Part shown: positions 15,791-24,419 of the stretch, piece after piece
Layout: each line of letters starts with the position of its first letter
How positions within the stretch are numbered: position 1 is the first letter of the stretch
Origin: Arthrobacter sp. S41
GTDB taxonomy: Bacteria > Actinomycetota > Actinomycetes > Actinomycetales > Micrococcaceae
DNA length: 64,000 nt
Direction of reading: 5' to 3'
NCBI RefSeq assembly: GCF_004320535.1
Contig: NZ_SIHY01000001.1
Location: 1,736,001 to 1,800,000 of the forward strand
Position numbers and translations under genes: made by a program
Notes under the pieces: model-generated
The model's database searches: none
What the model was told of the DNA's origin: nothing
What the model saw: the letters and a program-made list of their open reading frames with translations, nothing else

Positions 15791-17218
15791 TTAGGCGTTG
15801 ACCTTATCTGCGGTAGAGGTCAGTGTCTGCACGCCATCGTAGTTCTCGTCGTAGCTGGTGCCATCAAGTTCTGCGATGATGCGTGCGGCCGAGCGGCGAC
15901 CCATACGTACCGCGCCATCCACGTGCTGGTAGCCTTCGCCGGCCAAGTCCGAGGAGGAGAAATAGATTGGTCCGAGGTTATCGTTCTGGACTGGGCCAAA
16001 GCGGTGCAGGCCACCTAGGTCATAGCTGGTTGCGTAAGCTCCGCGGGTCCATTCTTCAGAAGCGAAATCCGAGAGGTAGAAGACCTTTGGATCTAGCGCT
16101 TTCTCGCCAAGGTAGTCGGCAATGCCCTGCAGGATGGCTTCGCGACGTGCCTCATCGTCCAGTTCCCACATCTCGTCAGCTTTCAGATCCGAGATGAAGC
16201 CCACCAAGGTTCCGGTGCTTTCTCCGGTGTAGGTGTTGTCGTAGAGTTCCTGGACTAGTGCGTTGGGCCCGAAGCAGGTTCCCGACAGTCCATCTTCGCG
16301 CCAGAACGGGGTTTCGTAAACGGCGTGCACCTTGATGACCAAGCCCATGGACTGGTGCTGATGGGTGACGTGCTGCTTGCGTGGAAGCGCAGGAACGTAA
16401 GTGATTCGCGAGTACAGGTTAGGTGGAATTGCCACCACAACCTTCTTGGCGGACACGGTGACGGTCTCACCGTGAGCTACCACCCCGTCATCATTCCATT
16501 CCAGCTTCAGCACTGGGTTATTCAGGAATACGATTTCTTCACCCAGCCGCGCAGCAACCGTCTTGGATACGCCCTGCATGGTGCCAACGATGCGGCGGTC
16601 AAGGATGAAATCTTCATCAACGAGGTTGTCGAAGGATCCCGCCGAGGAAGCCATCAATACTGCTTGAAGTGCAGAGAAGGTATGGGCTGGTTTGGTGAGC
16701 ATGCCACCGGCAATAAAGAGGCCGACGTTGTTGCAGGCTAGTTCGTCCGAGGAGTGCTGACGCAGGAAGTGGTGGAAGGAAACCATGTCCAGCTCTTGGG
16801 CCTGTGGGTGTTCCCATGGCTTGTCTGGATTCATTTGTGCGGCCAGTTCGTTCATGATGCCGATGAGCTTGTTCATTTCGGCCACGCTGTCTTCGGAGAC
16901 GGGGAAGTCTTCGCCCTCATAAACGATGGCTTCACCCTGCTCGTTGAGGTAGACACTTTTGCCGGCCTTGTAGCGTTCAAAGGTTTCGATGCCCAACTCG
17001 TTGATCAGCGAGTAGAGACCAGTTTGATCGGGACTGATCCACTGACCGCCGATTTCGATGGTGGCTCCGTGCATCTGGTCGCTCCAGGTGCGGCCGCCCA
17101 CACGATCTCGAGCTTCGAGTACGGCGACAGACTTGCCTGCTTTGTTCAGCTCGTAGGCTGCGGTCAGACCCGATGGGCCAGCGCCAATGACAACTACGTC
17201 GCGTTCCAGATGTTCCAT
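15791..17218 (-). CDS. puo: Flavin amine oxidase, probable putrescine oxidase
   Basis: A 475-residue FAD-dependent monoamine-oxidase family enzyme. The N-terminal Rossmann motif is VVVIGAGPSGLTAAYEL, then EARDRVGGRTWS and EIGGQWISPDQTG. The C-terminal FAD segment is DLAGEGYQHVDGAVRMGRRSA. The stretch ACNNVGLFIAGGMLTKPAHTFSALQAVLMA closely resembles Kocuria/Rhodococcus putrescine oxidase as I remember it, which converts putrescine to 4-aminobutanal, NH3 and H2O2. ATG 17218 is preferred over the upstream codon at 17233 because GGGAG lies 6 nt before it. It is the first gene of the operon and divergent from a TetR regulator. Confidence 0.85.
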   Translation of the reverse strand: MEHLERDVVVIGAGPSGLTAAYELNKAGKSVAVLEARDRVGGRTWSDQMHGATIEIGGQWISPDQTGLYSLINELGIETFERYKAGKSVYLNEQGEAIVYEGEDFPVSEDSVAEMNKLIGIMNELAAQMNPDKPWEHPQAQELDMVSFHHFLRQHSSDELACNNVGLFIAGGMLTKPAHTFSALQAVLMASSAGSFDNLVDEDFILDRRIVGTMQGVSKTVAARLGEEIVFLNNPVLKLEWNDDGVVAHGETVTVSAKKVVVAIPPNLYSRITYVPALPRKQHVTHQHQSMGLVIKVHAVYETPFWREDGLSGTCFGPNALVQELYDNTYTGESTGTLVGFISDLKADEMWELDDEARREAILQGIADYLGEKALDPKVFYLSDFASEEWTRGAYATSYDLGGLHRFGPVQNDNLGPIYFSSSDLAGEGYQHVDGAVRMGRRSAARIIAELDGTSYDENYDGVQTLTSTADKVNA

Positions 17219-17239
17219 GAAAAGCTCCCTCAAACAATA

Positions 17240-17258
17240 AAATGAATTCGGTTCATTT
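17240..17258. promoter_or_regulatory. Palindromic operator between puo and its TetR regulator
   Basis: AAATGAA-TTCGG-TTCATTT is a perfect 7-bp inverted repeat with a 5-bp spacer, 22 bp upstream of the puo ATG in the intergenic region shared with the divergent tetR gene. It is the likely TetR binding site. Confidence 0.6.
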
Positions 17259-17323
17259 ACTTGTCATATAGCATAGGGGAAGAACATCGAGTTGTGAAGC
17301 AACCCACGTCAGGGAGAGAACGA

Positions 17324-17980
17324 ATGACAGAATCCGGAACCAGGCGCGCAGGGCGACCACGCAAGGCGGTGCTCAACAGGGAACGTATTACCGTCAACGC
17401 GTTGGAACTGGTTTCCGATGGTGGTTATGAATCACTAACAATGCAGCGCCTGGCCAAGTCATTAGGTGTTTCACCCTCGGCTTTGTATAACCATGTGGAT
17501 TCAAAACATGATCTGATGCAGTGGATTCAGGAACTGATCATGGCAGATATCGATACGTCAGTTTTTGATACAGAACCACTGCGAAATGCCTTAGTTCTTT
17601 GGGCGACCAACTACCGTAATATTTTCAGTCGGCACATTCCGCTCATCCCCATTATTGCGGTGCTTCCAGTCTCGGATTCGCCACGCACCTTGGGCATGTA
17701 TGAGCGTGTAGCTCAAGGTCTCAAAGACTTCGGACTGGCCGAGAAGACGATCATTCCGACCATTGTTGCTTTGGAATCTTTTATCTTTGGTTCGGCCATG
17801 GACACCGCAGCACCCCACGATATTTTTGATACCAGCAACCACCAAGATCTCACCCCACACTTCACCCAAGCGGTGGCGGCACAACGCGAAACACAGCTCA
17901 ATACCAGCGATGATTCATTCCAGCGTGGTCTCGCGGCCATCATCGATGGGCTCTTAGCGACAGGAAAAAGCAATGACTGA
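17324..17980 (+). CDS. TetR-family regulator of the putrescine module
   Basis: A 218-residue TetR regulator. The HTH is in ALELVSDGGYESLTMQRLAKSLGVSPSALYNHVDSKHDL (about residues 25-65). The C-terminal domain is of the tetracyclin-repressor-like type with helices to the end. The frame is open from 17261, but ATG 17324 has AGGGAG 7 nt upstream. It is divergent from puo with a palindrome between them, so it likely represses the amine operon until an amine is present. Its 3' end overlaps the next gene by 8 bp. Confidence 0.85.
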   Translation: MTESGTRRAGRPRKAVLNRERITVNALELVSDGGYESLTMQRLAKSLGVSPSALYNHVDSKHDLMQWIQELIMADIDTSVFDTEPLRNALVLWATNYRNIFSRHIPLIPIIAVLPVSDSPRTLGMYERVAQGLKDFGLAEKTIIPTIVALESFIFGSAMDTAAPHDIFDTSNHQDLTPHFTQAVAAQRETQLNTSDDSFQRGLAAIIDGLLATGKSND

Positions 17981-18194
17981 CCCGGAGCGCAAGCCCAGCC
18001 GATTCGCGCTAAACGCCAAGCAGATCACGGCCATCGCCTTGGTGATTCTCGCTCTGGTATTTATCTTGCAGAACCTGACCTATGTGCGTGTGGAGTTTTT
18101 CTTGATCCACTCCGCGGCACCACTATGGCTGGTCCTACTAGTAACCCTGGCGGTCGGCTATGTGATCGGATGGATTTCCAAGCGCCGAGATTAG
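17973..18194 (+). CDS. LapA-domain (DUF1049) small membrane protein
   Basis: A 73-residue protein with two transmembrane helices (about residues 17-36 and 47-66). The central NLTYVRVEFFLIHSAAPLWLVLLVTLAVGYVIGW follows the LapA/DUF1049 pattern. LapA-type proteins work in membrane assembly or lipopolysaccharide export in Proteobacteria. The role in Gram-positives is unknown. It overlaps the tetR stop by 8 bp, and its stop overlaps the convergent gene by 4 bp. Confidence 0.82.
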   Translation: MTDPERKPSRFALNAKQITAIALVILALVFILQNLTYVRVEFFLIHSAAPLWLVLLVTLAVGYVIGWISKRRD

Positions 18195-18379
18195 TCTTCT
18201 AAGATTGCCCATTCTCCGACTTCTTCATTCTGCGAGTCGTAGACATCTTCTTGAGACCCCGGTTCCAGCGGATACATGGCCACGCGTTGCGACCAGTCCC
18301 CCAGAATCCGTTGAAGCTCTTCTAGCGGCTTGAGTTGCATGTTCTCGGTATCGAAGTTGACTTCCAAAACAAAACGCAT
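18191..18379 (-). CDS. Small acidic hypothetical protein
   Basis: A 62-residue acidic, soluble protein, unrecognised. The start codon is well supported: AAGGAG lies 6 nt before ATG 18379. The sequence MRFVLEVNFDTENMQLKPLEELQRILGDWSQ suggests an alpha/beta fold. It converges on the LapA-like gene with a 4-bp stop overlap. Nothing in it or around it shows a function. The following 160 bp (18380-18541) hold no gene. Confidence 0.65.
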   Translation of the reverse strand: MRFVLEVNFDTENMQLKPLEELQRILGDWSQRVAMYPLEPGSQEDVYDSQNEEVGEWAILED

Positions 18380-18541
18380 GGCCTGCTCCTTGTTCGCCTA
18401 GTTCTGGTCATCCTATGCCTGCGGGTGAAGAAAAACGAGAGCTATAAGGCGTGCCGCGTTCAAAGTTTTCTGCCCACAAAAAAGAAATGGCGAGCTCCCA
18501 AGTTATCTTGGAACCTCACCATCAATTTCGCACCGCAGGGT

Positions 18542-18913
18542 CTACTGAGCGCCACCCATATATGTCAGCGACTGGATCGCTTCGTTTCCGCCGACTTTGT
18601 ACAGAGCCAAAACCAGTCCGCCAAAAACAATGCCCATCACAGCGCTGAAGCCAAAGGAAATCTTGATCAAAGAACGGACCTCACCGCGGCTCACTTCAGC
18701 TTCATCATTCAGGTACCGCACCGCACCTCGACCAAAGCTGGCGGCCGGGCTCAGTGATGGGGTGGAAAAGGTGAGCAAGTTGGATGCGGTATCCATCTGA
18801 CCATCACGCAACACAGCAACAGTTGAACGGGTCTTACGATCCTGGCGAAGCTTAACGATGTTGGCACCGTGCCGTGCCAAAAGAATATCTTCGCCCAAAG
18901 GGATCGTTGCCAT
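18542..18913 (-). CDS. Hypothetical protein with one C-terminal membrane helix
   Basis: A 123-residue protein with AGGAG 8 nt before ATG 18913. The first 85 residues are soluble and basic (ILLARHGANIVKLRQDRKTRSTVAVLRDGQMD). One hydrophobic helix follows (ISFGFSAVMGIVFGGLVLALYK, about residues 85-108), then a short tail. I do not recognise the family. It is a tail-anchored or single-pass membrane protein of unknown role. Confidence 0.68.
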   Translation of the reverse strand: MATIPLGEDILLARHGANIVKLRQDRKTRSTVAVLRDGQMDTASNLLTFSTPSLSPAASFGRGAVRYLNDEAEVSRGEVRSLIKISFGFSAVMGIVFGGLVLALYKVGGNEAIQSLTYMGGAQ

Positions 18914-19127
18914 ACCTGTTGCTCCTAGTTCATTTCCATCACGTCTTTCCAGCTATAACCATCATTTCTGAACCGTTTTAGCTGCGGAAGTCTTTTGTCG
19001 AGAACCACACACGCACTTGTGATGCAATCCGCACGGTTCTGGGGCTAAATCGAGTTTTTCGGTGACCGGGGACATAGCGCCAAAACAATTGACCTACATT
19101 TTTGTGGCAGCTTTTTGGCATGCAAAA

Positions 19128-19155
19128 GCCCCAGGCTGTTTGATCAACCTGGGGC
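19128..19155 (-). terminator. Intrinsic terminator 3' of the small membrane protein gene
   Basis: GCCCCAGG/CCTGGGGC form an 8-bp GC-rich stem with a 12-nt loop. On the minus strand it is followed by TTTT. It lies 24 bp downstream of the stop at 19180. Confidence 0.75.
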
Positions 19156-19179
19156 CGAATGCTCTAACGATGAATCTGT

Positions 19180-19425
19180 TTAGACAGTTTTCAAATCGTT
19201 CTCATTGTTCTTGCGCTGGCGCTTGGCCTCGCGGATCTGCATGTTCAGATCATGGTTTGATAGGTCCTCAGGCGAGGCAATCCCATACTTATAGGCCTTG
19301 GCCACCAGAGCCTGGCGAATTTCTGTCTGGTGTTCTTGCTTGTAACGAAGAACCATCACGATGCTCACGATGGCCAAAACCGCCAGAGTCACCACGGCCG
19401 TTACGATTGTTGTTTCCAAATTCAT
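19180..19425 (-). CDS. Small single-pass membrane protein with basic tail
   Basis: An 81-residue protein starting MNLETTIVTAVVTLAVLAIVSIVMVL, one membrane helix, followed by a charged cytoplasmic region rich in Lys/Arg/Gln ending REAKRQRKNNENDLKTV. ATG 19425 is chosen because GGAGG and GAGAAG precede it. The longer frame from 19485 lacks support. The family is not recognised. It ends at a good intrinsic terminator. Confidence 0.6.
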   Translation of the reverse strand: MNLETTIVTAVVTLAVLAIVSIVMVLRYKQEHQTEIRQALVAKAYKYGIASPEDLSNHDLNMQIREAKRQRKNNENDLKTV

Positions 19426-19621
19426 TATCTTCTCGACCTCCCCATTCTTCAGTCGCTTCCGTATGTGGTCCATCCGTTTGGTCAAAGTAAATCTTTGACG
19501 GCCAGAGGACCGCGGTATTGCTAAGAGAAGAACAACAAGTTTAGCACATTTCTTCGAAGTAGGCCCATTGCGTGGATCACTCCTACGAAAATCTGCGGGG
19601 TACTTCGCCTGAGCTTAAGGC

Positions 19622-20110
19622 CTAAAATTCGCCACTTCCCTGCCCGTGTTCGAACACCAGAGAAGTTTGTGTGGTCGCAACGGCAGGATTAGCTGAAAGG
19701 TTATCAAGTACAAACTGTCGCACGTCGGCAGAGTTGCGCACCGCCACATGCAAGACAAAGTCATCGGCACCACCCAAGAAGAACAGCTGGCGCACCCCAG
19801 ACTTGGAACGCATTTCACTAGCAAAGTTAGACATAAGATGTCGGGCGCCCGGGCGGATCTTCACAAAGATCAACGCCTCCAATTCGCGCCCCAAGACCTG
19901 CGGATCCACCTCGATGGTGAAGCGAGAAATCACTCCGGAATCGCGTAAAGCATTCAACCGTGCCAAACAGGTCGAAGCCGCGATACCGAGCTCCTGCGCC
20001 AACGAGTTATTTGTTCGCCGTGAGTTCTTGCTCAGCAAAGCTAACAGCTTGCGGTCGATTTCATCGAGCTGCACAGGACTATTCTCTGACTTGGATAAGT
20101 TCAGCGACAT
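19622..20110 (-). CDS. Lrp/AsnC-family transcriptional regulator
   Basis: A 162-residue regulator with winged helix (LDEIDRKLLALLSKNSRRTNNSLAQELGIAASTCLARLNAL) and a RAM domain (about residues 78-150, GRELEALIFVKIRPGARH). The SRRTNNSLAQELGIAASTCL version is the Lrp rather than the AsnC type. ATG 20110 is at the expected position. It is a single gene between two minus-strand groups, and its targets cannot be told from context. Confidence 0.88.
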   Translation of the reverse strand: MSLNLSKSENSPVQLDEIDRKLLALLSKNSRRTNNSLAQELGIAASTCLARLNALRDSGVISRFTIEVDPQVLGRELEALIFVKIRPGARHLMSNFASEMRSKSGVRQLFFLGGADDFVLHVAVRNSADVRQFVLDNLSANPAVATTQTSLVFEHGQGSGEF

Positions 20111-20163
20111 TTGCCGTACCTACTCTCAGTGTTCGCGGTTTGACCCACTCATCATACGGCCGG

Positions 20164-20691
20164 TCAGCCCTTTATTTCTGAAGGTTGTTCTGCATCCGGC
20201 GCCTGCTTCTCGCGCTCGCGAGTGCGCCAGCGAAGGACAACAAACGCGACTATGGCTAGCAGGACAATGCCTGCCACAATCCATGGCCAGTCCAACGCCA
20301 ACCACGCGTAGAACACAGCCATACCAATACTTGTGTAAATCAAGGCCCACAATGCCGCGCCAAGTGCCACGGCCGGGACATATCGACGCAGTGGCATCTT
20401 ACTTATCCCAGCAGAGAGGTTGACCGCGCTTTGCACACCCACAGTCAAGAAACTCAACGGAACCGCTAGTGCACCCCAGCGTTGGATGAACCTTTGGGCT
20501 TTGAGATACCCCGGAGCGTGAAGCCGCTTCTCAAAGCGGCTACGCTCCACACCCTTGGCAATCCCGCGGCCCACCCAGTACGTCGCGTTGCCACGAGTGA
20601 AGGTGCCAAGAAAGAAGAACAACAACGTCACCCCAAAAGGTGCGTCGTTGATCAACCACGAGATAGAGTCACCCAAGGCTATGGAACACAC
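20164..20691 (-). CDS. DedA/SNARE-associated family membrane protein
   Basis: A 175-residue membrane protein of the DedA/VTT family. The conserved piece is GTFTRGNATYWVGRGIAKG, then SFLTVGVQSAVNLSAGISKMPLRRYVPAVALGAALWALIYTSIG. DedA proteins act as lipid scramblases/undecaprenyl phosphate flippases in several bacteria. The start at GTG 20691 lies inside the 3' end of the MFS gene (13-bp overlap). A TTG at 20676 is an alternative. No strong ribosome site is visible, so translational coupling is likely. It is slightly shorter than most DedA proteins (about 200). Confidence 0.78.
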   Translation of the reverse strand: MCSIALGDSISWLINDAPFGVTLLFFFLGTFTRGNATYWVGRGIAKGVERSRFEKRLHAPGYLKAQRFIQRWGALAVPLSFLTVGVQSAVNLSAGISKMPLRRYVPAVALGAALWALIYTSIGMAVFYAWLALDWPWIVAGIVLLAIVAFVVLRWRTREREKQAPDAEQPSEIKG

Positions 20692-21935
20692 TTAATTTTT
20701 CGCACCAGCACTGCGCCAAGAAGCGAGACGACTACCGAGCAAAGGAATAAGGTCGGATAGCCACCAAGCCAAGTCACTGCCAGCCAAGCCACCAGCGGGG
20801 CGACCACCTGAGGCAAGGAATTGGCAATATTGATCATGCCAAGATCCTTGCCGCGTGAATCGGCTGTAGGAAGCACCTGCGTCAGCAAGGCGAAGTCCAC
20901 CGCAAGGTAGGCACCAAATCCGATGCCTAGCAGCACCGCAGCAATCAGTGCCATGGCAAAGGTAGATGAGACTGCCATAACCCCTGCTGCACAGGCGACA
21001 ATCACTGAAGAAATGATGACGTACTTCTTACGCTTACCATCGCGATCCGAAAGTTTTCCGGATATCACCGAAGAGAAAATAACGCAGAACGCATAGACGG
21101 CGGTCAGCACCAAAACACCCTGTGCCGGGTTTGGATGACCAATGGCGTCTTGCAGGAAGTACAAGAGGTAGACCAGGCACAGCTGGCTGCCGAGGTAGAG
21201 CAAGAACCGAGTCAGCCAGGCCCAGCCGAAGTCCTTGTGCTTGACCGGGTTGATCCAGAAACTTTGAGCAAATTGCAACGCCGTGATGGGTTCTAGTGCT
21301 GCCTTGGGTAGCACTGAGTCCTTGCGCATCAAGACAAAAGGGACGGCGCAAATGGCCATAGCGATGGCGACCAACGCGTAACCGAAGACTAGATCGCCAG
21401 CGGCCACCATGCCGATGACCGCACCTATGAGCGAACCGCAAGTTTGTCCCAGCGCTACTAATCCGCCCACAATGCCGCGTTGTTCTACCGGGACACGATC
21501 CGGGATGGCAGCAAAGATGGCAGCTACCGCAGCGTTTCCAGCGGCCTGCATCAAAGCCCAGCCAAGGACCAGAAGCCCTACGGTATGGGCCGTTGACATG
21601 AGCAACAGGGCGAGGGCCCCGCACAGGGTTCCGCACAATACCCACGGAATTCGACGGCCAAACCGAGAGGTAGTGCGGTCACTGAGGGCACCAAAGAGTG
21701 GATTAGCAACCATGGACACGGCCGCTCCCACACCGGTCACCAAGGACAAGATGGCACCCTTTTGACTAGCGTCCAGTTGCTCGGCATGCAGCCCAAGGAG
21801 CACCTGAATGGGGGCGAAAAAGCCGATATTGATACCAATGTGGACGGTGACCACCGCAGCAATCCAACCGCGGCTCACTCGCTGTGTAGGTACCTGCAGA
21901 GCCAAAGGTAGCTTCGCTGGTTCGGCTGTGCTCAT
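20679..21935 (-). CDS. MFS transporter
   Basis: A 418-residue major-facilitator protein with about 12 membrane helices. The conserved loop 2-3 motif is NPLFGALSDRTTSRFGRRIPWVL, and a second, related one is SGKLSDRDGKRKKYV after helix 8. The charged RFGRRIPWV segment resembles the sugar/SLC45-like MFS group. It lies 2 bp downstream of the ferredoxin reductase gene on the same strand. The substrate is unknown, perhaps the compound oxidised by an enzyme that the ferredoxin pair serves. Confidence 0.85.
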   Translation of the reverse strand: MSTAEPAKLPLALQVPTQRVSRGWIAAVVTVHIGINIGFFAPIQVLLGLHAEQLDASQKGAILSLVTGVGAAVSMVANPLFGALSDRTTSRFGRRIPWVLCGTLCGALALLLMSTAHTVGLLVLGWALMQAAGNAAVAAIFAAIPDRVPVEQRGIVGGLVALGQTCGSLIGAVIGMVAAGDLVFGYALVAIAMAICAVPFVLMRKDSVLPKAALEPITALQFAQSFWINPVKHKDFGWAWLTRFLLYLGSQLCLVYLLYFLQDAIGHPNPAQGVLVLTAVYAFCVIFSSVISGKLSDRDGKRKKYVIISSVIVACAAGVMAVSSTFAMALIAAVLLGIGFGAYLAVDFALLTQVLPTADSRGKDLGMINIANSLPQVVAPLVAWLAVTWLGGYPTLFLCSVVVSLLGAVLVRKIKCVP

Positions 21936-21937
21936 TG

Positions 21938-23074
21938 TCAGTTCCGCCCTAATTCGCGAGGTCCCACACTCGGGTCCTCCAATTCTTCAACGCTGAGCGA
22001 GGCAGACCGAGCGATCAGCCGCTTCACGGCCTTGGCCATCAGCCCGCCATCAATCATGCTAGCTGCCACCAAAGCACCCTGAGCATTTAGCCCGAAGGTC
22101 ACTTGGATCTTACCGCGACGGTTGTATCGATGAACGGTACGCACCGCTTGATCAAAATCGCCGACACTTTCCACATGCATCTCATGGCGGTCGGACCAGA
22201 ACCACGGCACCGAACGCTTTACTGGGTCCGTGCCGAGGATGGTTGCTGCCGCTTGGGCCGCATCTTCCATAGCAGCTTCCCAGTGCACGGTCCGGCGAGC
22301 GCCCTGGTGTCGCGACGCATCCCCGATGGCCAGTACCTGTGGCTGTGTGATGGAGCGTTGCTGCGCGTTGACCACAATGCCGTTGTCCACGGCTAATCCC
22401 ATGGAAGCAGCCAACGCGGTATCTGGTTGGACACCGATGGCGCTAACGATCAAGTCAGCTTCGATGCGCTCACCGTCCACAACTACATGATCCGCAGCGA
22501 TGCTGCTTGTAGTTCCGGTGATAGTTCGAATGCCACGTTGTGCATGTTCAGCGTGTAGTTGTTCGGCCAAATCCTGGCCGAGCATGGCGCTTAGTGGAGC
22601 ATCATTATTAGAAATCAGGGTGACCTGTGCGCCGAGCATGCTAGCGGTGGAAGCAAATTCGGCACCAATCAGTCCGGCCCCGATGACCACCACTTGGAAG
22701 CCAAACATGGCCGAATCGATAATTTCTGCCAGTGCCACAGCGTCGGCCGCGGTGTGCAGCGTGTGTGCGTGTTCAGCCCCGGGCAGACTTAGCCGATTCG
22801 GCACGGTACCGGTAGCGAGGACAACCCAATCCGTTTCCGAATCTGGCAGTTGCACCTCGGTGATTGTTTCTTGGATGAGGTTGATACGGTGCTGCTGGTA
22901 CCAAGCAACCGGAGCAAAGGGCTCAACCTGCAAGGCTTTACTCAGCGCCGGACGATCATAGGGTAAGCCCTGGGCGTCGCTGATCGTAATGGTACCGGCA
23001 TACTGCTTTTGCACCAGTTCGCGCGCCAAGGTGTAACCGGCAACGCCACCGCCGATGATGTGGACCGAAGGCAT
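21938..23074 (-). CDS. FAD-dependent ferredoxin reductase (pyridine nucleotide-disulphide oxidoreductase family)
   Basis: A 378-residue reductase with an N-terminal FAD motif (IIGGGVAGYTLAREL, residues 5-19), ALSKAL region, an NAD(P)H motif (VVVIGAGLIGAEFASTASMLG) and the second FAD motif VLAIGDASRH. It matches the BphA4/HcaD type that passes electrons from NADH to a Rieske ferredoxin. Its ATG directly follows the ferredoxin stop. No oxygenase gene is in this window, so the final electron acceptor is encoded elsewhere. It is about 25 residues shorter than usual in its class. Confidence 0.85.
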   Translation of the reverse strand: MPSVHIIGGGVAGYTLARELVQKQYAGTITISDAQGLPYDRPALSKALQVEPFAPVAWYQQHRINLIQETITEVQLPDSETDWVVLATGTVPNRLSLPGAEHAHTLHTAADAVALAEIIDSAMFGFQVVVIGAGLIGAEFASTASMLGAQVTLISNNDAPLSAMLGQDLAEQLHAEHAQRGIRTITGTTSSIAADHVVVDGERIEADLIVSAIGVQPDTALAASMGLAVDNGIVVNAQQRSITQPQVLAIGDASRHQGARRTVHWEAAMEDAAQAAATILGTDPVKRSVPWFWSDRHEMHVESVGDFDQAVRTVHRYNRRGKIQVTFGLNAQGALVAASMIDGGLMAKAVKRLIARSASLSVEELEDPSVGPRELGRN

Positions 23075-23392
23075 TTAGACTTCGAGCTCCAAAAAACCAT
23101 CCACGACGTTCACCGTGTAGGTGCGCGCGTCTACCGTTGCTGGCATGCACTGCACTCGGCCGGTCTTTAGATCAAAGGTTGAGGAGTGAATTGGGCACTC
23201 CACCGAGCAGTCTTCAATCCACCCATCGGAGAGGGACGCAACCTCGTGGGTGCACTCGTCTTGAAGGGCATAGAAGTTGCCGTCTTCGGCATGGAAGATC
23301 GCAATGTCTTCGGTGGCACCGCTGTCCTTGGAATCTACCAGCAGGGATTCGCCTTCTGGGACTAGATCTACGGGACCGACTCGATAGCTCAC
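23075..23392 (-). CDS. Rieske [2Fe-2S] ferredoxin (BphF/HcaC type)
   Basis: A 105-residue Rieske ferredoxin. The cluster ligands are C-T-H in DECTHEVASLSDG and C-P-I-H in SVECPIHSSTFD, with 16 residues between the second His-side and first Cys-side boxes, as in aromatic-dioxygenase ferredoxins. The preferred start is GTG 23392, with AAAGGAG 5 nt upstream. The longer frame begins at a TTG (23413). It is the first gene of the ferredoxin-reductase-MFS-DedA string, and a palindrome (ACTGATCAGT, 23415-23424) lies just before it. Confidence 0.87.
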   Translation of the reverse strand: MSYRVGPVDLVPEGESLLVDSKDSGATEDIAIFHAEDGNFYALQDECTHEVASLSDGWIEDCSVECPIHSSTFDLKTGRVQCMPATVDARTYTVNVVDGFLELEV

Positions 23393-23489
23393 GATGACTC
23401 CTTTAATGCTCAATACTGATCAGTCTCATCTTGTCATCTATTGATCGCCAGCACCTAGCTGGCAGATCACGATGACTGTGCTTTTCTGA

Positions 23490-24419
23490 CTAGTTCCCAA
23501 AGCCGTAGCGCGAGACCAGCTCCTGCAGGGCATGATCGGCGGGTAGTTGCGCCAACAGTTGCACTCCGTCCAACCCTGATCCGGTGACAGACTGAATTTG
23601 CGCCCCGGGGTGCAGTCGGTGCAGCTGTTCCTCGAAGGCAGCTTTCAGATACGTACCTTCAAACACACCACCGATTGCAGCGACCGGAACGTTCCCGTCG
23701 GCTTTCTCTAGGCCCACACGTCGCAAGGCTGTGGCAATCGAATCAGCCAGTTCTTCTCCGGCTCTGCGACAGATCTGTGCAGCAATGGCATCGCTGAAAG
23801 CAAGTTCGGCAACGGTGGTGGCAAAGGAGGCCACCGTAGAAACCCTGTCGGGAAGTGCTTGTAAGTCAATGTAGGCCTCGGATAGATCGGGCCAACGTCC
23901 TTGCACAGCAGCGGTGAGTGCGGTGGCTTGTCCGCGTCCGTCAAAGTCACGCATCACTGCGATCAGTGCTTGCTGGCCAATCCAGTAACCACTACCGGCG
24001 TCGCCCATAATATGGCCCCACCCATCAACTCGGGCTACGCTGCCAGGGCCAACACCGAGGGTTACCACTCCTGTACCGGCAGCAACCACGGCGCCGTGTT
24101 CGTTGCCCAAGGCGCCGAGGTAGCTGGTGACCGAGTCATGGGCCAAGGCAACACGTTCAACTGTGGCTGAGTCGATCAGCTTGAAGAGTTGATGTGCGTC
24201 GTGTTCTTCTTTGACCAACCCGGTGGTGCCTACGGTTACCGTGCCAATGTCCACCGTGCTTGATGCGATGAACTCATTGATCACACGTGCCAACTGGGGC
24301 AGGACCGGCTCGTCGGTTTGGACACCAGGAAATTTCGATTCCGTGCGCTCACCATCAAATTCAAGACGAAGTTTGATCCCGCTTTGCCCACCGTCAACGG
24401 CCAATAATCCAGTTGTCAT
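23490..24419 (-). CDS. BadF/BadG-type ATPase, probable N-acetylglucosamine kinase
   Basis: A 309-residue ASKHA-fold kinase of the BcrAD_BadFG family. The phosphate-1 motif is LLAVDGGQSGIKLRLEFDG. The adenosine and phosphate-2 regions are GAVVAAGTGVVTLGVG and GWGHIMGDAGSGYWIGQQAL. This last pattern is typical of N-acetylglucosamine kinases. AGGAG lies 7 nt before ATG 24419. It stands alone, about 100 bp upstream of the ferredoxin group. An activator of a radical enzyme is a less likely alternative because no Cys cluster is seen. Confidence 0.8.
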   Translation of the reverse strand: MTTGLLAVDGGQSGIKLRLEFDGERTESKFPGVQTDEPVLPQLARVINEFIASSTVDIGTVTVGTTGLVKEEHDAHQLFKLIDSATVERVALAHDSVTSYLGALGNEHGAVVAAGTGVVTLGVGPGSVARVDGWGHIMGDAGSGYWIGQQALIAVMRDFDGRGQATALTAAVQGRWPDLSEAYIDLQALPDRVSTVASFATTVAELAFSDAIAAQICRRAGEELADSIATALRRVGLEKADGNVPVAAIGGVFEGTYLKAAFEEQLHRLHPGAQIQSVTGSGLDGVQLLAQLPADHALQELVSRYGFGN

